From: Xenorhabdus sp. BG5
GTDB taxonomy: Bacteria; Pseudomonadota; Gammaproteobacteria; Enterobacterales; Enterobacteriaceae
Length of the DNA stretch: 64,000 nt
Direction of reading: 5' to 3'
Assembly: GCF_015163665.1 (NCBI RefSeq)
Contig: NZ_JADEUG010000002.1
Location: 1-64,000 of the forward strand
In this document: one piece after another, positions 26,920 to 37,445 of the stretch
Numbering within the stretch: the stretch's first letter is position 1
Layout of the letters: the number at the start of each line of letters is the position of its first letter
Made by a program: the position numbers and the translations under genes
Notes under the pieces: generated by a model
The model's database searches: none
Seen by the model: the letters and a program-made list of their open reading frames with translations, nothing else
What the model was told of the DNA's origin: nothing

Positions 26920-28287
26920 ATGTCACTACCAATCAATACCGGAATTTTTTCCGTTAGCCGTTTAAATCAGACTGTTCGTCAGTTACTTGAGCTGGAAATG
27001 GGCAGAATTTGGTTATCCGCCGAAATATCCAATTTTTCCCAGCCATCGTCAGGGCATTGGTACTTCACATTAAAAGATGAACGGGCACAAGTTCGTGCTG
27101 CTATGTTTCGCAGTCACAATTTGAGGGCAACATTTCATCCACAAAATGGTCAGCAAGTATTGGTTCGGGCACAAATCACATTGTATGAACCCAGGGGTGA
27201 CTATCAACTGATTGTAGAAAGTATCCAACCTGCCGGAGAGGGTTTGCTGCAACAACAGTTTGAAATGCTTAAGCAAAAGCTTTTCACCGAAGGCTTTTTC
27301 GATCAAATTCACAAAAAATCATTGCCCTCTCCAGCCAAACGACTCGGTGTCATCACTTCCAGTAGTGGCGCAGCACTGCATGATATTCTGCATATCCTGA
27401 AACGCCGTGATCCTTCCTTGCCAATCGTCATTTATCCTACAGCTGTCCAGGGAGCCGAAGCGCCATTACAGATTATTCGGGCAATCGAACTGGCAAATGC
27501 ACGACAAGAGTGTGATGTTTTGATTGTCGGCCGCGGCGGCGGATCTTTGGAAGACTTGTGGTGTTTCAATGATGAACAAGTAGCACGGGCAATATTCCAA
27601 AGCCATATTCCCATTGTTAGTGCTGTCGGTCATGAAACCGATGTCACTATTGCGGATTTTGTCGCTGATTTACGCGCACCGACGCCTTCTGCGGCAGCAG
27701 AGTTAGTTAGCCGCAATCAAATAGAGTTATTGCGACAAATACAATCCCTGCAACAACGTCTAGAAATGGCAATGGATTATTTCTTTGCTCAAAAACAACA
27801 GAGAGTTAATGTATTGCAGCATCGCCTCCAGCAGCAACGTCCTGATTTGCAATTGGTGCGTCAGCAGAATTATTTAGCTGAGTTACGGCAAAAGTTGATT
27901 GATAGTTTTTTACGTTGCCTAAAACAGCGCTCAGTTTCATATGAGAAACTGAATCAGCGATTGTTACAAATCCATCCTGAGTGGGAAATTCAGCGCTACA
28001 GTCAATCCATTCAACAAGTTGATTTTCGTTTAAAACAGGCTATTGAACGCCAGTTAGGGCGTTATCGGGAAAGATTTGCCATTTCCTGTTCGCGCATGGA
28101 GGCTGTTAGCCCACTGGCAACGTTAAGTCGTGGTTATAGTATTAGCGAAGCTCCTGATGGAAAGTTGCTAAGGCAGGTTAAGCAAGTAAAAGCAGGGGAT
28201 ATGCTGAAAACGCGGTTGCAGGATGGCTGGGTTGAGAGTCAGGTAACACAGGTTACAAAAGTTAGTAAGAGAAAGAAATTAAAATAG
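26920..28287 (+). CDS. xseA: Exodeoxyribonuclease VII large subunit
   Basis: 455 residues. An N-terminal OB-fold (about 1-100, [17 protein letters not shown]) binds single-stranded DNA. The catalytic domain contains [16 protein letters not shown] and [16 protein letters not shown], and a long helical region and C-terminal segment follow. With XseB it degrades single-stranded DNA from both ends to short oligonucleotides. It starts [20 protein letters not shown], typical of the family. A terminator hairpin lies directly after the stop. Confidence 0.95.
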   Translation: MSLPINTGIFSVSRLNQTVRQLLELEMGRIWLSAEISNFSQPSSGHWYFTLKDERAQVRAAMFRSHNLRATFHPQNGQQVLVRAQITLYEPRGDYQLIVESIQPAGEGLLQQQFEMLKQKLFTEGFFDQIHKKSLPSPAKRLGVITSSSGAALHDILHILKRRDPSLPIVIYPTAVQGAEAPLQIIRAIELANARQECDVLIVGRGGGSLEDLWCFNDEQVARAIFQSHIPIVSAVGHETDVTIADFVADLRAPTPSAAAELVSRNQIELLRQIQSLQQRLEMAMDYFFAQKQQRVNVLQHRLQQQRPDLQLVRQQNYLAELRQKLIDSFLRCLKQRSVSYEKLNQRLLQIHPEWEIQRYSQSIQQVDFRLKQAIERQLGRYRERFAISCSRMEAVSPLATLSRGYSISEAPDGKLLRQVKQVKAGDMLKTRLQDGWVESQVTQVTKVSKRKKLK

Positions 28288-28296
28288 ATTTAATAA

Positions 28297-28327
28297 GATA
28301 GCGGTGAATTTTTACCGCTATCTTTAT
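28297..28327 (+). terminator. Terminator of xseA
   Basis: GATAGCGGT and ACCGCTATC pair around GAATTTTT and are followed by TTTAT. The stem can also serve the converging receptor gene. Confidence 0.75.
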
Positions 28328-28361
28328 ATGGCTATTTAAATGCTATTTTCCATTAGAGAAA

Positions 28362-30635
28362 TTAGAAGCGAATTTCTGCACCCATGACGTAGGTTCTGCC
28401 GCGGGCGGTTTGAGTTTTTGTGTCTTGCTCCGCTATAAACGCTGATGAATTCATACGGTTCAATGCGTCAGAATAGTTTCGGTTAGTTAAATTCTGAACG
28501 GAAAATTTAACTAAAATATTTTTATTAATTTGATAATCGGTATATAAATCAATAATAGTCGGTATTTTATCATCTTTTTTCATGTGTGCTAGCATCACAC
28601 CGTCCTCATTCAATTCCATTGAAGACTCCTGACGATAAGATTTCCCTGTATATTTTGCAATAGCGCCAATACGCATTTTTTCATCAAACAAACGCACTCC
28701 CATATCCAGAGTAGCATAGCGCTCCGGCAATTGAGATGCAGGACTTGCACCAAAAATGACCGATGAAATTGAAGTTGGTTGCTCTGTTTTTTGCTGACTA
28801 TATGCTAATGAGCTGTAGAATATGCCAGCATCATAATTCATCGAAAGTTCATAACCACGCATGGTTACTGGTGTCAGGCTATTACTATGAATATAAAAAT
28901 TAAAGTTAGGGTTGATACCAGCCCAATCTTCATCTGTCAACGACTCATCATTTTTACAAATTCTACCTCCCACACAAAGTAAATAAGATTCACTGAGGAT
29001 GTAATTTTTTATTTTAGTATGAAACATTGTAGCCTTGAAACGGAACGAATCCCCTTCCACAATTAAATTCGGGCGATAGCTATTAAATCCAATTTGATAA
29101 GTATCCGCTTTTTCTCCTTTCAAGAATGGATTAATAGAACCGCCACTTTCATTAGTATAAAAAATTTCCTGAATATTTGGTGCTCTCATTGAGTGAGTAT
29201 AGCTTACAAATGGCTCAAATTCAGGGATGATTTCTGCTGATAATAAAATACTTGGATTAAATCCACGCTCTTTTAAGTTTAATTGTGCCTCCCATTGTGG
29301 GAAACAATTTACACGTTGATCGCAGGCTGGTTTGAATCCTTTAATACTATAATCCAAATAATTTAACCCCAGATTAGCGGTATAAATGCCCCGTTCAATT
29401 TTTAATCTACTGTAAATACTGGTAATATCTTGTTTACCACTTGGCGCAAAGGTATTGTGTTCTTGTATCTCTCCATCTGTTTTTTCATCCTCCGAACTTG
29501 TATCTATTTTTTTACGATATTCAGTTCTCATCCATTTGCTACCCAGCGTGAACGCAAAATCAGTGCCACCATAATTGAGTCGGCTGGTATTGCTGATATT
29601 GATAGCATCGGATTGACTTTTTGCTTCACTCTTACCCAATACCCCCACTGAATGATTTTGAAAATTTTGTTGGCCATTGCTGGTACTCAGCATAACTTTG
29701 GTATCAACCAATTCAGTAAATGGCGTATAGTGATACTTCAAATAATAATCATTATTATCAATATGACGGCTGTTAAATTTATTATGGTAAAGACGACTGC
29801 TTAATTCCAGATCATGAAAATCATTGGGTTTAATATTGAGTTTCATCAATTGAGAATTTGGCTTTTGTTTAAATGTTTTGTTTGTACCAAACTCTTCACT
29901 ACTGATACCATCCGCATTTCGATAATGAGCTTCAATATTATGCCCACTGACAGCGAATAGCACGCCTAAAGAACCTTCTGGGCTGAACGCCTGTGTTTTT
30001 CCTGCAACAGCCATCATACCACTTCGACCGATACCATTATTACCATATGACCATTTAGTACGAACACCCAGATTATTACCTTCGAATATAACATCATCAA
30101 CACCAATGGTACGGAAATTAGCACTTCCAACCAAGGCATTAATGGAGTCAGCGTCATCAGCTTGTCCACGAGAAACGTCGACACGAACAATAAAATTGGG
30201 ATCAACTAATGCCCCAAACTGACTATAAGGTTGTCCACCATGCGAAAATTCACTGGGGGAAGAACCATAAAAGGTCTGACTAACACCATCCACCATCATA
30301 TTAACGCGGCCAAAGCCACTTAAGCCACGGATATTAACACTCACAACCCCTTGCCCTTGGCTTGCATCCATCTGAGTATAAGTGCCTGGCAAACTACGCA
30401 ATAGGCTATCTACGGATTCTAATTTATTATCTTCCCCCACAGAGCTATAAGCCCCTGGTTTTTCCATGGCCTCAATCTGAGGAGAATTATGATTATCCTG
30501 AGAGCCTGAAACTTTCAGGCTACTGAATCGTATGACCTTCTCTTTTTTATCATCATTGCCATTTTCAGCATAAGCGATACCCTGAAGCCCAATCAGCATT
30601 GCGCTGGCTCCCGCTATTTTTGCCACAGTTTTCAT
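28362..30635 (-). CDS. HasR-type TonB-dependent heme/hemoprotein receptor
   Basis: A 757-residue outer-membrane receptor. A signal peptide ends AYA near residue 23. The plug domain contains SVNIRGLSGFGRVNMMVDGV, and then FGALVDPNFIVRVDVSRG and SANFRTIGVDDVI, wording typical of HasR-family receptors. The 22-strand barrel ends in RTYVMGAEIRF with a terminal Phe. It lacks the N-terminal signalling extension of Serratia HasR (about 900 residues). A candidate TonB box is near the mature N-terminus (KVIRFSSLKV). It is last in the tonB-oligopeptidase-receptor unit. The ligand could be heme, hemoglobin or another protein; no HasA hemophore is nearby. Confidence 0.85.
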   Translation of the reverse strand: MKTVAKIAGASAMLIGLQGIAYAENGNDDKKEKVIRFSSLKVSGSQDNHNSPQIEAMEKPGAYSSVGEDNKLESVDSLLRSLPGTYTQMDASQGQGVVSVNIRGLSGFGRVNMMVDGVSQTFYGSSPSEFSHGGQPYSQFGALVDPNFIVRVDVSRGQADDADSINALVGSANFRTIGVDDVIFEGNNLGVRTKWSYGNNGIGRSGMMAVAGKTQAFSPEGSLGVLFAVSGHNIEAHYRNADGISSEEFGTNKTFKQKPNSQLMKLNIKPNDFHDLELSSRLYHNKFNSRHIDNNDYYLKYHYTPFTELVDTKVMLSTSNGQQNFQNHSVGVLGKSEAKSQSDAINISNTSRLNYGGTDFAFTLGSKWMRTEYRKKIDTSSEDEKTDGEIQEHNTFAPSGKQDITSIYSRLKIERGIYTANLGLNYLDYSIKGFKPACDQRVNCFPQWEAQLNLKERGFNPSILLSAEIIPEFEPFVSYTHSMRAPNIQEIFYTNESGGSINPFLKGEKADTYQIGFNSYRPNLIVEGDSFRFKATMFHTKIKNYILSESYLLCVGGRICKNDESLTDEDWAGINPNFNFYIHSNSLTPVTMRGYELSMNYDAGIFYSSLAYSQQKTEQPTSISSVIFGASPASQLPERYATLDMGVRLFDEKMRIGAIAKYTGKSYRQESSMELNEDGVMLAHMKKDDKIPTIIDLYTDYQINKNILVKFSVQNLTNRNYSDALNRMNSSAFIAEQDTKTQTARGRTYVMGAEIRF

Positions 30636-30708
30636 TAATATATTATCCTAATATTGAAGAATATTTATTACCGCTCACATTGCTTCACAAATTTGTGTAA
30701 TAAAACAC

Positions 30709-30743
30709 TCAAGACGCTGATAAAATTATCAGCATCCTGAGTA
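30709..30743 (-). terminator. Hairpin between oligopeptidase and receptor genes
   Basis: CTCA..GCTGATAA and TTATCAGC..TGAG form an imperfect 14-bp stem followed by TGTTTTATT on the minus strand. It may reduce read-through from the peptidase gene into the receptor gene, or stabilise processed mRNA. Confidence 0.55.
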
Positions 30744-30761
30744 ATAATTAGCTATTTTCTA

Positions 30762-32996
30762 TTAATCGTTTAATTCTGGGAAATAGGTTTTAGCGTTATC
30801 TAACATTAATAAGAAACTATAATCAAAGGCAATATCATTCAGACGATTAAAACGTCCTGGTTTTCCACCATGCCCCGTATCCATATTAGTCTCTAATAAT
30901 AACAAACTGTCGCCTTGTTTCATTTCCCTTAATTTCGCTACCCATTTTGCCGGCTCCCAATATTGCACTTGGGAATCATGCAAACCTGTCGTAATTAATA
31001 AATGAGGATAGCGTTGATATTGAATATTGTCATAAGGGCTATAGGATTTCATACGGAAATAATCTTCTTTATTATTTGGATTACCCCACTCTTCATATTC
31101 ACCCGTTGTTAATGGAATAGAGGGATCAAGCATGGTTGTCAAAACATCCACAAAAGGCACTTTTGCAATCACACCACGGTATAATTCTGGCGCCTGATTA
31201 ATGACCGTCCCCATTAATAATCCCCCCGCGCTGCCACCTTCAGCATAAACGCGCTTGCTATTACCATATCCATCAGCAATCAAGGTTTTGGTCGCATCTA
31301 TAAAATCGTGAAAACTGTTTAGCTTATTTTTGAGTTTCCCCTGCAAGTACCAATTTTTGCCCAAATCACCACCGCCGCGGACATGCACCAAGGCATAGAC
31401 AAAGCCTCGATCCAGCAAACTCAGCAAGGCAGAACTAAAATAAGGATCCATGCTGATACCGTAAGAACCATAACCATAAATCAGGATCGGATTCTCACCT
31501 TTTTTAAACAAAGATTTGCGGTATACCAGAGAAACAGGAACTTCCACGCCATCACGAGCTTTCACCCAGATGCGCTGGCTTTGATAGTTTTCTTTGTTGA
31601 ATCCTTTTACTGTCTGTTGCTTCAACAATTCACGCTCACCCGTTTGCATATTCCATTGGAATACTGAACTTGGTGTTGTCATCGATGAATAGCTATAGCG
31701 TAAAACATGGGTATCGGGTTCTGGGTTATAACCCAATGATGCCATATAGGCCGGATCATCGAATTGAACCCGTTTTTCCTGTTGGGTTTTCCAGTCAATC
31801 TGGCGGATCGACGACAATCCTTTAGTGCGTTCCTGCACAACCAACCAATCGTTGAACAGGGCAAAATTTTCCAGATCGGTATTTTCCTGTGGGGCAATCA
31901 CGGTTTCCCAAGGGGAATTAATGCTATCTGCCCGATACAAGCCAAATAATGGGTTTTCGTGATTAGAGCGGATATAGAACTGCCCACGAAAATGGTCTAG
32001 ATCATATTCACGTTCAGCTTGACGAGCAGAAAAAACCTGCGGCTCTGATTGTGGGTGGTTAGCATCAATCAGTCGATATTCTGAACTCGTGTAACTGGTA
32101 CTCGAAATCAAAATATAATCAAGTGAAGTACTTTCTACAATCGACAGATAGAAGCGTTCATCTTCCTCTTGATAGATCTTTTTATCTTGTTGGCTATCCG
32201 TGCCATATTGGTGACGGAATAACTGATAAGGCAGCAACGTTTGTGGATCCCTGCGCACATAAAACAGCGTCTCGCCATCATTTGCCCATACAATGTTGCC
32301 AGAAGTATTTTCTACGACGTTATTCTGCCAATCGGTATCACTGAAATTTTTAAATGAGATCTTGTAGTTACGGCGCCCTTGGGTATCCTCTGCCACCGCG
32401 ATACGCTTATTATCCAATGAAACTGCAAAGCCACCAAGTTGATAAAACTTATGGTCTTTTGCCCGCTCATTACCATCAACCATGACCTGCCAATCAGTTG
32501 AATTATCAACTGGCTTGCGCTGATAGATTGGAAAATCTTTTCCTGCCTCATAAACAGTACGATAAATATACCCATTATAGGTATAAGGAACGGACTGATC
32601 CTCTTTGCTCATTCTATCAGCCATTTCTTTATAGAGGGTTTCGCGCAATTCCTGGCCTGATTTCAGCCTCTCTTCGGCATATTGGTTCTCAGCCGTTAAG
32701 TACTCAATGACGTTTTTATCCTGACGGTTGTCATCACGCAACCAATAATAGTTATCAACACGCATATCCCCGTGGAGATCCATTTTATGCGGCTGTTTTG
32801 CGGCCATAGGTGGCACCATATTTTCCTCCATTGCAGTAGTAGCAAAACTGTGACTCAATAAACTACCACTGAGTAACAAGCCAAGCATGACTCTTTTACC
32901 GCGCACAACCCTACTGCACATCGTATTACTGCAAACTCTCTTTTTTTTATTCGACCTTTTCGTATCTGGTAAAAACGCCGCCTTATGTTGTGACAT
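30762..32996 (-). CDS. Exported oligopeptidase B-like S9 peptidase
   Basis: 744 residues with a beta-propeller N-terminal domain and a C-terminal alpha/beta hydrolase domain. The catalytic triad is Ser589 in EGGSAGGLLMG, Asp674 in GLHDSQV and His709 in DTGHGG. Oligopeptidase B cuts peptides after Lys/Arg. Unlike cytosolic PtrB, it carries an N-terminal extension: a basic stretch, then hydrophobic VMLGLLLSGSLLSHSFA at 36-52, so export to the periplasm or envelope is likely. Shorter starts at Met26 or Met37 would give a more standard signal peptide. It lies 18 bp after the TonB-like gene and before the receptor gene. Confidence 0.88.
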   Translation of the reverse strand: MSQHKAAFLPDTKRSNKKKRVCSNTMCSRVVRGKRVMLGLLLSGSLLSHSFATTAMEENMVPPMAAKQPHKMDLHGDMRVDNYYWLRDDNRQDKNVIEYLTAENQYAEERLKSGQELRETLYKEMADRMSKEDQSVPYTYNGYIYRTVYEAGKDFPIYQRKPVDNSTDWQVMVDGNERAKDHKFYQLGGFAVSLDNKRIAVAEDTQGRRNYKISFKNFSDTDWQNNVVENTSGNIVWANDGETLFYVRRDPQTLLPYQLFRHQYGTDSQQDKKIYQEEDERFYLSIVESTSLDYILISSTSYTSSEYRLIDANHPQSEPQVFSARQAEREYDLDHFRGQFYIRSNHENPLFGLYRADSINSPWETVIAPQENTDLENFALFNDWLVVQERTKGLSSIRQIDWKTQQEKRVQFDDPAYMASLGYNPEPDTHVLRYSYSSMTTPSSVFQWNMQTGERELLKQQTVKGFNKENYQSQRIWVKARDGVEVPVSLVYRKSLFKKGENPILIYGYGSYGISMDPYFSSALLSLLDRGFVYALVHVRGGGDLGKNWYLQGKLKNKLNSFHDFIDATKTLIADGYGNSKRVYAEGGSAGGLLMGTVINQAPELYRGVIAKVPFVDVLTTMLDPSIPLTTGEYEEWGNPNNKEDYFRMKSYSPYDNIQYQRYPHLLITTGLHDSQVQYWEPAKWVAKLREMKQGDSLLLLETNMDTGHGGKPGRFNRLNDIAFDYSFLLMLDNAKTYFPELND

Positions 32997-33014
32997 GCCA
33001 TCAACCCTGTATTT

Positions 33015-33818
33015 TTATTGAGATAAATAAAAATCTATCGGCAGTTCAACCGTAACACTGCCATTAGTTAAAACGATCCCCGGTGGCTTAGGTAAAGGCT
33101 GTGCCCTTTCCAACACCATCCTTGCTTCCCTGTCCAGTGAGTTAGTTCCTGAGCGTCGAGTGAGTTCACTGTTAATTACGACACCCAATGGGTTAACCGT
33201 AAATTTCACCATCGGCCGCCCTGTTCGTCTTCTTCTCTGGGCATCTTCTGGATATTTTTTATAACGGTTTAAGTGTCCGGCGACCTCTGCCTGCCAAACG
33301 GCTTTGGCATCGGCAATAGCATCAGAATTGCTTTCATAGGATGCAGCAGTACGTGCAGTCACATTATCGGCCGTCGCATTACTGGTTGTTGGCGCAGCAC
33401 TACTTTGGGATTTTTCACTTTCTTGCTCTTTTGCTTTCACTCGCTTAACAGGCTGAGTTTTCTTCGGTGCATCTTGTTCTTTCTTTTTCTTCTTCTGCTT
33501 ATCCACCAAAAGCAGGGCGTTTTCATTTACATCCAATTTTGGCATGTTAATTTCGTCAACTTTGCTCTCCTGCTGCTTACTGGCAACAGAGAGCTGCTGC
33601 TCAATGCCAATGGGCTGTTTTTGTATTTTTTGTAGCGCTTCTGTCTGCATTGACAGTTCCACCATCACCGCCGGCGGAGGAAAAAGCTCCTCAAGATCCA
33701 CATCCTTTGGTTTGTAGACCAGCCATCCTACGAACAAGGCATGAAGTGTGATCGCAGCGAGAAAGGATTTTGTCACATGACCAGAGTGAGCATTTTGATA
33801 CGTGGTGTACGTCAACAT
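33015..33818 (-). CDS. TonB/HasB-type energy transducer
   Basis: 267 residues. A single N-terminal membrane anchor (SFLAAITLHALFVGWLVY, 18-35) contains the histidine typical of TonB proteins. A periplasmic linker rich in Lys, Gln and Ser follows, with DKQKKKKKEQ in place of the classic Pro-Lys repeats. The C-terminal TonB domain (about 185-265) has GHLNRYKKYPEDAQRRRRTG and GVVINSELTRRSG. Clustered HasB proteins serve a dedicated receptor, here presumably the HasR-like gene downstream. It is first in its operon and has a Fur-like box about 35 bp upstream. Confidence 0.85.
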   Translation of the reverse strand: MLTYTTYQNAHSGHVTKSFLAAITLHALFVGWLVYKPKDVDLEELFPPPAVMVELSMQTEALQKIQKQPIGIEQQLSVASKQQESKVDEINMPKLDVNENALLLVDKQKKKKKEQDAPKKTQPVKRVKAKEQESEKSQSSAAPTTSNATADNVTARTAASYESNSDAIADAKAVWQAEVAGHLNRYKKYPEDAQRRRRTGRPMVKFTVNPLGVVINSELTRRSGTNSLDREARMVLERAQPLPKPPGIVLTNGSVTVELPIDFYLSQ

Positions 33819-33852
33819 CTCTTATAGCACATTATGTCAATAATAAATGAAG

Positions 33853-33871
33853 ATGAATGATAATCAATTCA
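33853..33871 (-). promoter_or_regulatory. Fur-like box upstream of the hasB-like gene
   Basis: ATGAATGATAATCAATTCA contains the core AATGATAATCA of the Fur consensus and is 34 bp before the TonB-like start. Its right half deviates from consensus. Confidence 0.6.
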
Positions 33872-33930
33872 ATATATAAATGAAAACTATTTTTATTTGT
33901 TAATGAGTCACTTCCTTGTGATACTTACTC

Positions 33931-34848
33931 TTATTTGGTTATATTTTCACTGACTTTGGGGGTAAACCAGACAAAATCAGCATATTCACTGTCTAAGGAA
34001 ATCCCTTCTTCCGCGATGACAAAAACAGCTATTTTTTCATTTGGCGCTATTTTTTTGACATGTTGAGGGATCCCCATAGCTTTTACCGCATGATATCCTC
34101 CGGCAACCAGTAAGGCAGGTGATGGAGCCTTCATCAATTGTTCTGCCATCCGTTGATCCCGCATTTGCTGAATCTTGGTCATACCAGAAAGAAGTTGTGG
34201 CGCTATATTTCCGCCGTGGGAATTTTTAATTGTGGCCTCAATCAGCTTTTTAACTTCATCAGAAACCAAGGAATTTTTATCTTCTGCATTATGATTTTTA
34301 TACGCTTGTTCAATTTCGCTGCGATCCAAATTTGCGGCCAACAGAGGATAAGGTGCTCTCATCAGTTCCATAACTAAATCACCATACCATTTCCACGGCC
34401 AGCCCTGTTGCCATGCCAATAGATTCTGGACCCGCTCTTCCCTGACAATCGGATTACCTTGCAACCAGCTTTTCACCTTATTCACTTTTTCTTGCTGGTT
34501 TGGGTTAATCATTTCCAGTAATACGGAACCTTGGGGACGCTGTTGCCCAAGTTGTTGAACTAACCATAACTCGATTTGGTGATGGTAAGGATTGTCATGT
34601 TTTTCACCAACAATGACACGAGGGTAATTTGCCAATTGCTCCAGCAGTTGATCTGGCGTGATCGCTTTGCCTGTTGTCATATCAAGCACCACACCAACTC
34701 GCATCAACTCGCCAGGGAGAGTTTGCAGCGCTGCCTGAGAGCTATTTTGCGCGCTGTTTAGCGTTGCAGTACAACCTGTAAGAAAACAACCGCCAAGCAG
34801 GAGAGAAGCGGTTAAAAAAGTCGATTTTATACGGGTAGAAATTTGCAT
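33931..34848 (-). CDS. ChaN-family heme-binding lipoprotein
   Basis: 305 residues with a lipoprotein signal (LTASLLLGG, then FLTGC with Cys26; Cys21 is an alternative). The ChaN domain reads YPRVIVGEKHDNPYHHQIELWL near 73-94 and continues to LLVAGGYHAVKAMGIPQHV. The conserved GEKHDN and YH..G..HA histidines are the residues associated with heme contact in Campylobacter ChaN and PhuW-like proteins. It is probably an outer-membrane lipoprotein that assists heme uptake. A good Fur box lies 40 bp upstream, and the hasB-peptidase-hasR unit follows on the same strand. Confidence 0.85.
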   Translation of the reverse strand: MQISTRIKSTFLTASLLLGGCFLTGCTATLNSAQNSSQAALQTLPGELMRVGVVLDMTTGKAITPDQLLEQLANYPRVIVGEKHDNPYHHQIELWLVQQLGQQRPQGSVLLEMINPNQQEKVNKVKSWLQGNPIVREERVQNLLAWQQGWPWKWYGDLVMELMRAPYPLLAANLDRSEIEQAYKNHNAEDKNSLVSDEVKKLIEATIKNSHGGNIAPQLLSGMTKIQQMRDQRMAEQLMKAPSPALLVAGGYHAVKAMGIPQHVKKIAPNEKIAVFVIAEEGISLDSEYADFVWFTPKVSENITK

Positions 34849-34888
34849 AACTGTTAGTCATTAGAAGAAAAATTGCCCGCATATTATA

Positions 34889-34907
34889 GATAATGAGAAT
34901 TATTTAC
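34889..34907 (-). promoter_or_regulatory. Fur box upstream of the chaN-like gene
   Basis: GATAATGAGAATTATTTAC keeps the GATAATGA.AAT half and most of the second half of the Fur consensus and is about 40 bp before the start codon. Confidence 0.7.
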
Positions 34908-34912
34908 AAATT

Positions 34913-34944
34913 AAAAAACCCTGCCAGGCATAATCCTAACAGGG
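34913..34944 (-). terminator. Terminator of maeB
   Basis: CCCTGTTAGGATTATGCCTGGCAGGG stem-loop followed by TTTTTTAA on the minus strand, 49 bp after the maeB stop. Confidence 0.8.
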
Positions 34945-34992
34945 TAGTTCACCGATTTATCCCAAATTCACGGTGAGAATGGGGCGTTATTT

Positions 34993-37272
34993 TTATAGTG
35001 GGTCTGTTTGTGCTTCAACAGCCGCCAACGCCACCATATTCACGATACGACGTACAGAAGCAATCGGTGTCAGGATATGAACAGGCTTCGCAACCCCCAT
35101 CAAAACTGGGCCAACAGTTACCCCTTCTGAACTAGTCACACGCAGCAAGTTATAGCTGATACGAGCCGCTTCCATATTCGGCATAATTAACAGGTTTGCT
35201 GAGCCTTTCAACGGGCTGTCCGGCATGATATCGCGGCGGATACTTTCCACCAGCGCAGCATCACCATGCATTTCACCATCAATTTCAAGCGATGGTGCCA
35301 TTTGCTGAACCAATGCCAGTGTCTTACGCATTTTTTGCGCAGAATCACAATCAGAAGAGCCAAAACTTGAGCGTGATAGCAAGGCTACTTTAGGTTCAAT
35401 ACCAAAACGGCGAACAGTTTCAGCCGCCATCAGCGTGATTTCTGCCAACTCTTCTGGGCTTGGATTTTCATTAACATAAGTATCGGCAATGAACGTATTC
35501 CCCATCGGTAACATCAAGGCGTTCATGGCACCTGCGGTATGCACTCCCTGGCGGAAACCAAAGACATCTTTCACGACCTGATAATGTTCACTGTAACTGC
35601 CAACAGTGCCACAAATCAGGCCATCTGCTTCACCACGGTGTACCATGATTGCGCCTATCAGCGTTGGATTACCAATCACTGCCCGACGTGCTTGCTCTTG
35701 CGAAACACCACGGCGTTTCATCATTTGATAATATTCTTGCCAATATTCTTTGAAACGTGGATCATTTTCATTGTTCACCACTTCAAAATCTTTACCCGCT
35801 TCAATATGCAGCCCCTGCTTTTTAATCCGCATTTCAATAACGCCAGGGCGGCCAATCAGGACAGGGAATGCCAGCCCAAGGGAGACAAGTTCTTGAGTCG
35901 CATGCAGTACACGAACATCTTCCCCTTCTGCCAATACAATTCGTTTCTTCTCTTTTTTGGCCTGGGAAAAAATGGGTTTCATAAATAAGTTGGTCTTATA
36001 GACAAACTCATTGAGTTTCTCAATATATGCCCCGAAATCGGTAATAGGTCGGGTTGCCACACCAGATTCCATCGCCGCTTTCGCTACCGCCGGTGCAATT
36101 TTTACAATCAAGCGAGGATCAAACGGTTTTGGAATGATGTAATCGGGGCCAAAGAACAGGTCTTGATCGCCATAGGCAGAAGCAACTTCCTGACTTTGCT
36201 CTGCCAGTGCAAGATCAGCAATGGCATGCACACAGGCAAGTTTCATTTCTTCATTAATGGTTGTGGCCCCAACATCCAATGCGCCACGGAAAATGAACGG
36301 GAAGCAAAGAACGTTATTCACCTGATTAGGGAAATCAGAACGGCCAGTACAAATAATGGCATCAGGACGTACTGCTTTTGCCAATGGTGGCAAAATTTCT
36401 GGCTCTGGATTGGCTAATGCCATAATGAGCGGATTTTTTGCCATGGTTTTCACCATGTCTTGTGTCAATACGCCTGGCCCGGAACAACCCAGGAAAATAT
36501 CAGCATCAGGGATCACATCTGCCAATGTACGGCTGCCATTATCTTCAATAGCATAATCCGCCTTGGTCTTTTCCATGTTCTCTTCGCGGCCACGATAAAT
36601 AACCCCTTTTGAGTCACAGACGACAATATTTTCACGTTTTAAACCCAATGCTACCAGCAGGTTCATACAAGCAATTGAAGCAGCTCCAGCCCCCGATACC
36701 ACCATGCGCACTTTGCCAATGTCTTTATTAACTACCCGCAATCCATTCAGCACAGCTGCGGTACAGATAATGGCTGTACCATGTTGATCATCGTGGAATA
36801 CAGGAATTTTCATGCGCTCACGGAGTTTCTGCTCAATGTAGAAACACTCCGGTGCTTTAATATCTTCGAGGTTGATTCCACCAAAAGTGGGTTCCAGCGC
36901 TGCGATAATATCAATCAATTTATCAGGGTTGGATTCATCCACTTCGATGTCAAAAACATCAATACCCGAGAATTTTTTAAATAAAACACCCTTCCCTTCC
37001 ATAACAGGTTTACCGGCTAATGCACCGATATTACCCAGCCCTAAAACAGCGCTGCCGTTAGAGATAACCGCAACAAGATTGCCACGTGCAGTATATTTAT
37101 AAGCCGCCAAAGGATCTTCTGCTATTTCAAGACAAGGTGCAGCAACACCCGGTGAGTATGCCAATGCCAAATCACGTTGCGTTGCCAGTGGCTTGGTTGG
37201 TGTCACCGTAATTTTTCCAGGTTGTGGGAACTCATGAAAATCAAGAGCGCTTTGTTTTAATTTTTCATCCAT
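34993..37272 (-). CDS. maeB: NADP-dependent malic enzyme
   Basis: Oxidatively decarboxylates malate to pyruvate with NADP. The 759-residue protein is a two-part enzyme. The catalytic malic-enzyme domain (about 1-425) has [34 protein letters not shown] and the nucleotide-binding [16 protein letters not shown]. The C-terminal phosphotransacetylase-like domain (about 430-759) acts in allosteric control in E. coli MaeB. The second of two adjacent ATG codons was chosen from spacing to AAAGGA and from the E. coli N-terminus. It is monocistronic and divergent from the narP-like regulator. Confidence 0.96.
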   Translation of the reverse strand: MDEKLKQSALDFHEFPQPGKITVTPTKPLATQRDLALAYSPGVAAPCLEIAEDPLAAYKYTARGNLVAVISNGSAVLGLGNIGALAGKPVMEGKGVLFKKFSGIDVFDIEVDESNPDKLIDIIAALEPTFGGINLEDIKAPECFYIEQKLRERMKIPVFHDDQHGTAIICTAAVLNGLRVVNKDIGKVRMVVSGAGAASIACMNLLVALGLKRENIVVCDSKGVIYRGREENMEKTKADYAIEDNGSRTLADVIPDADIFLGCSGPGVLTQDMVKTMAKNPLIMALANPEPEILPPLAKAVRPDAIICTGRSDFPNQVNNVLCFPFIFRGALDVGATTINEEMKLACVHAIADLALAEQSQEVASAYGDQDLFFGPDYIIPKPFDPRLIVKIAPAVAKAAMESGVATRPITDFGAYIEKLNEFVYKTNLFMKPIFSQAKKEKKRIVLAEGEDVRVLHATQELVSLGLAFPVLIGRPGVIEMRIKKQGLHIEAGKDFEVVNNENDPRFKEYWQEYYQMMKRRGVSQEQARRAVIGNPTLIGAIMVHRGEADGLICGTVGSYSEHYQVVKDVFGFRQGVHTAGAMNALMLPMGNTFIADTYVNENPSPEELAEITLMAAETVRRFGIEPKVALLSRSSFGSSDCDSAQKMRKTLALVQQMAPSLEIDGEMHGDAALVESIRRDIMPDSPLKGSANLLIMPNMEAARISYNLLRVTSSEGVTVGPVLMGVAKPVHILTPIASVRRIVNMVALAAVEAQTDPL

Positions 37273-37445
37273 CATCAGATCCTTTACGCGTCATGTCTTA
37301 GTGAAAACCGTTTCAGTATAATAGTTACGGAAGGTTAAATCATGATGTCAGCAGCATTTTGTTCATAATCTTTAAAATCAAGGTGCAAAAACAAACAAAT
37401 GATGACTTTACGTTAATCAATATTATATAGATATTATCTTAATGA
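37273..37445. other. AT-rich promoter region of maeB
   Basis: No gene. With the following 370 bases it makes a 540-bp divergent intergenic region that is very AT-rich. I saw only the NarL/NarP-type site at 37446 as a recognisable motif. Confidence 0.4.

Noticed and set aside
35539-35988. 149-codon open frame opposite maeB
   Set aside because: Antisense shadow of the malic enzyme coding sequence.
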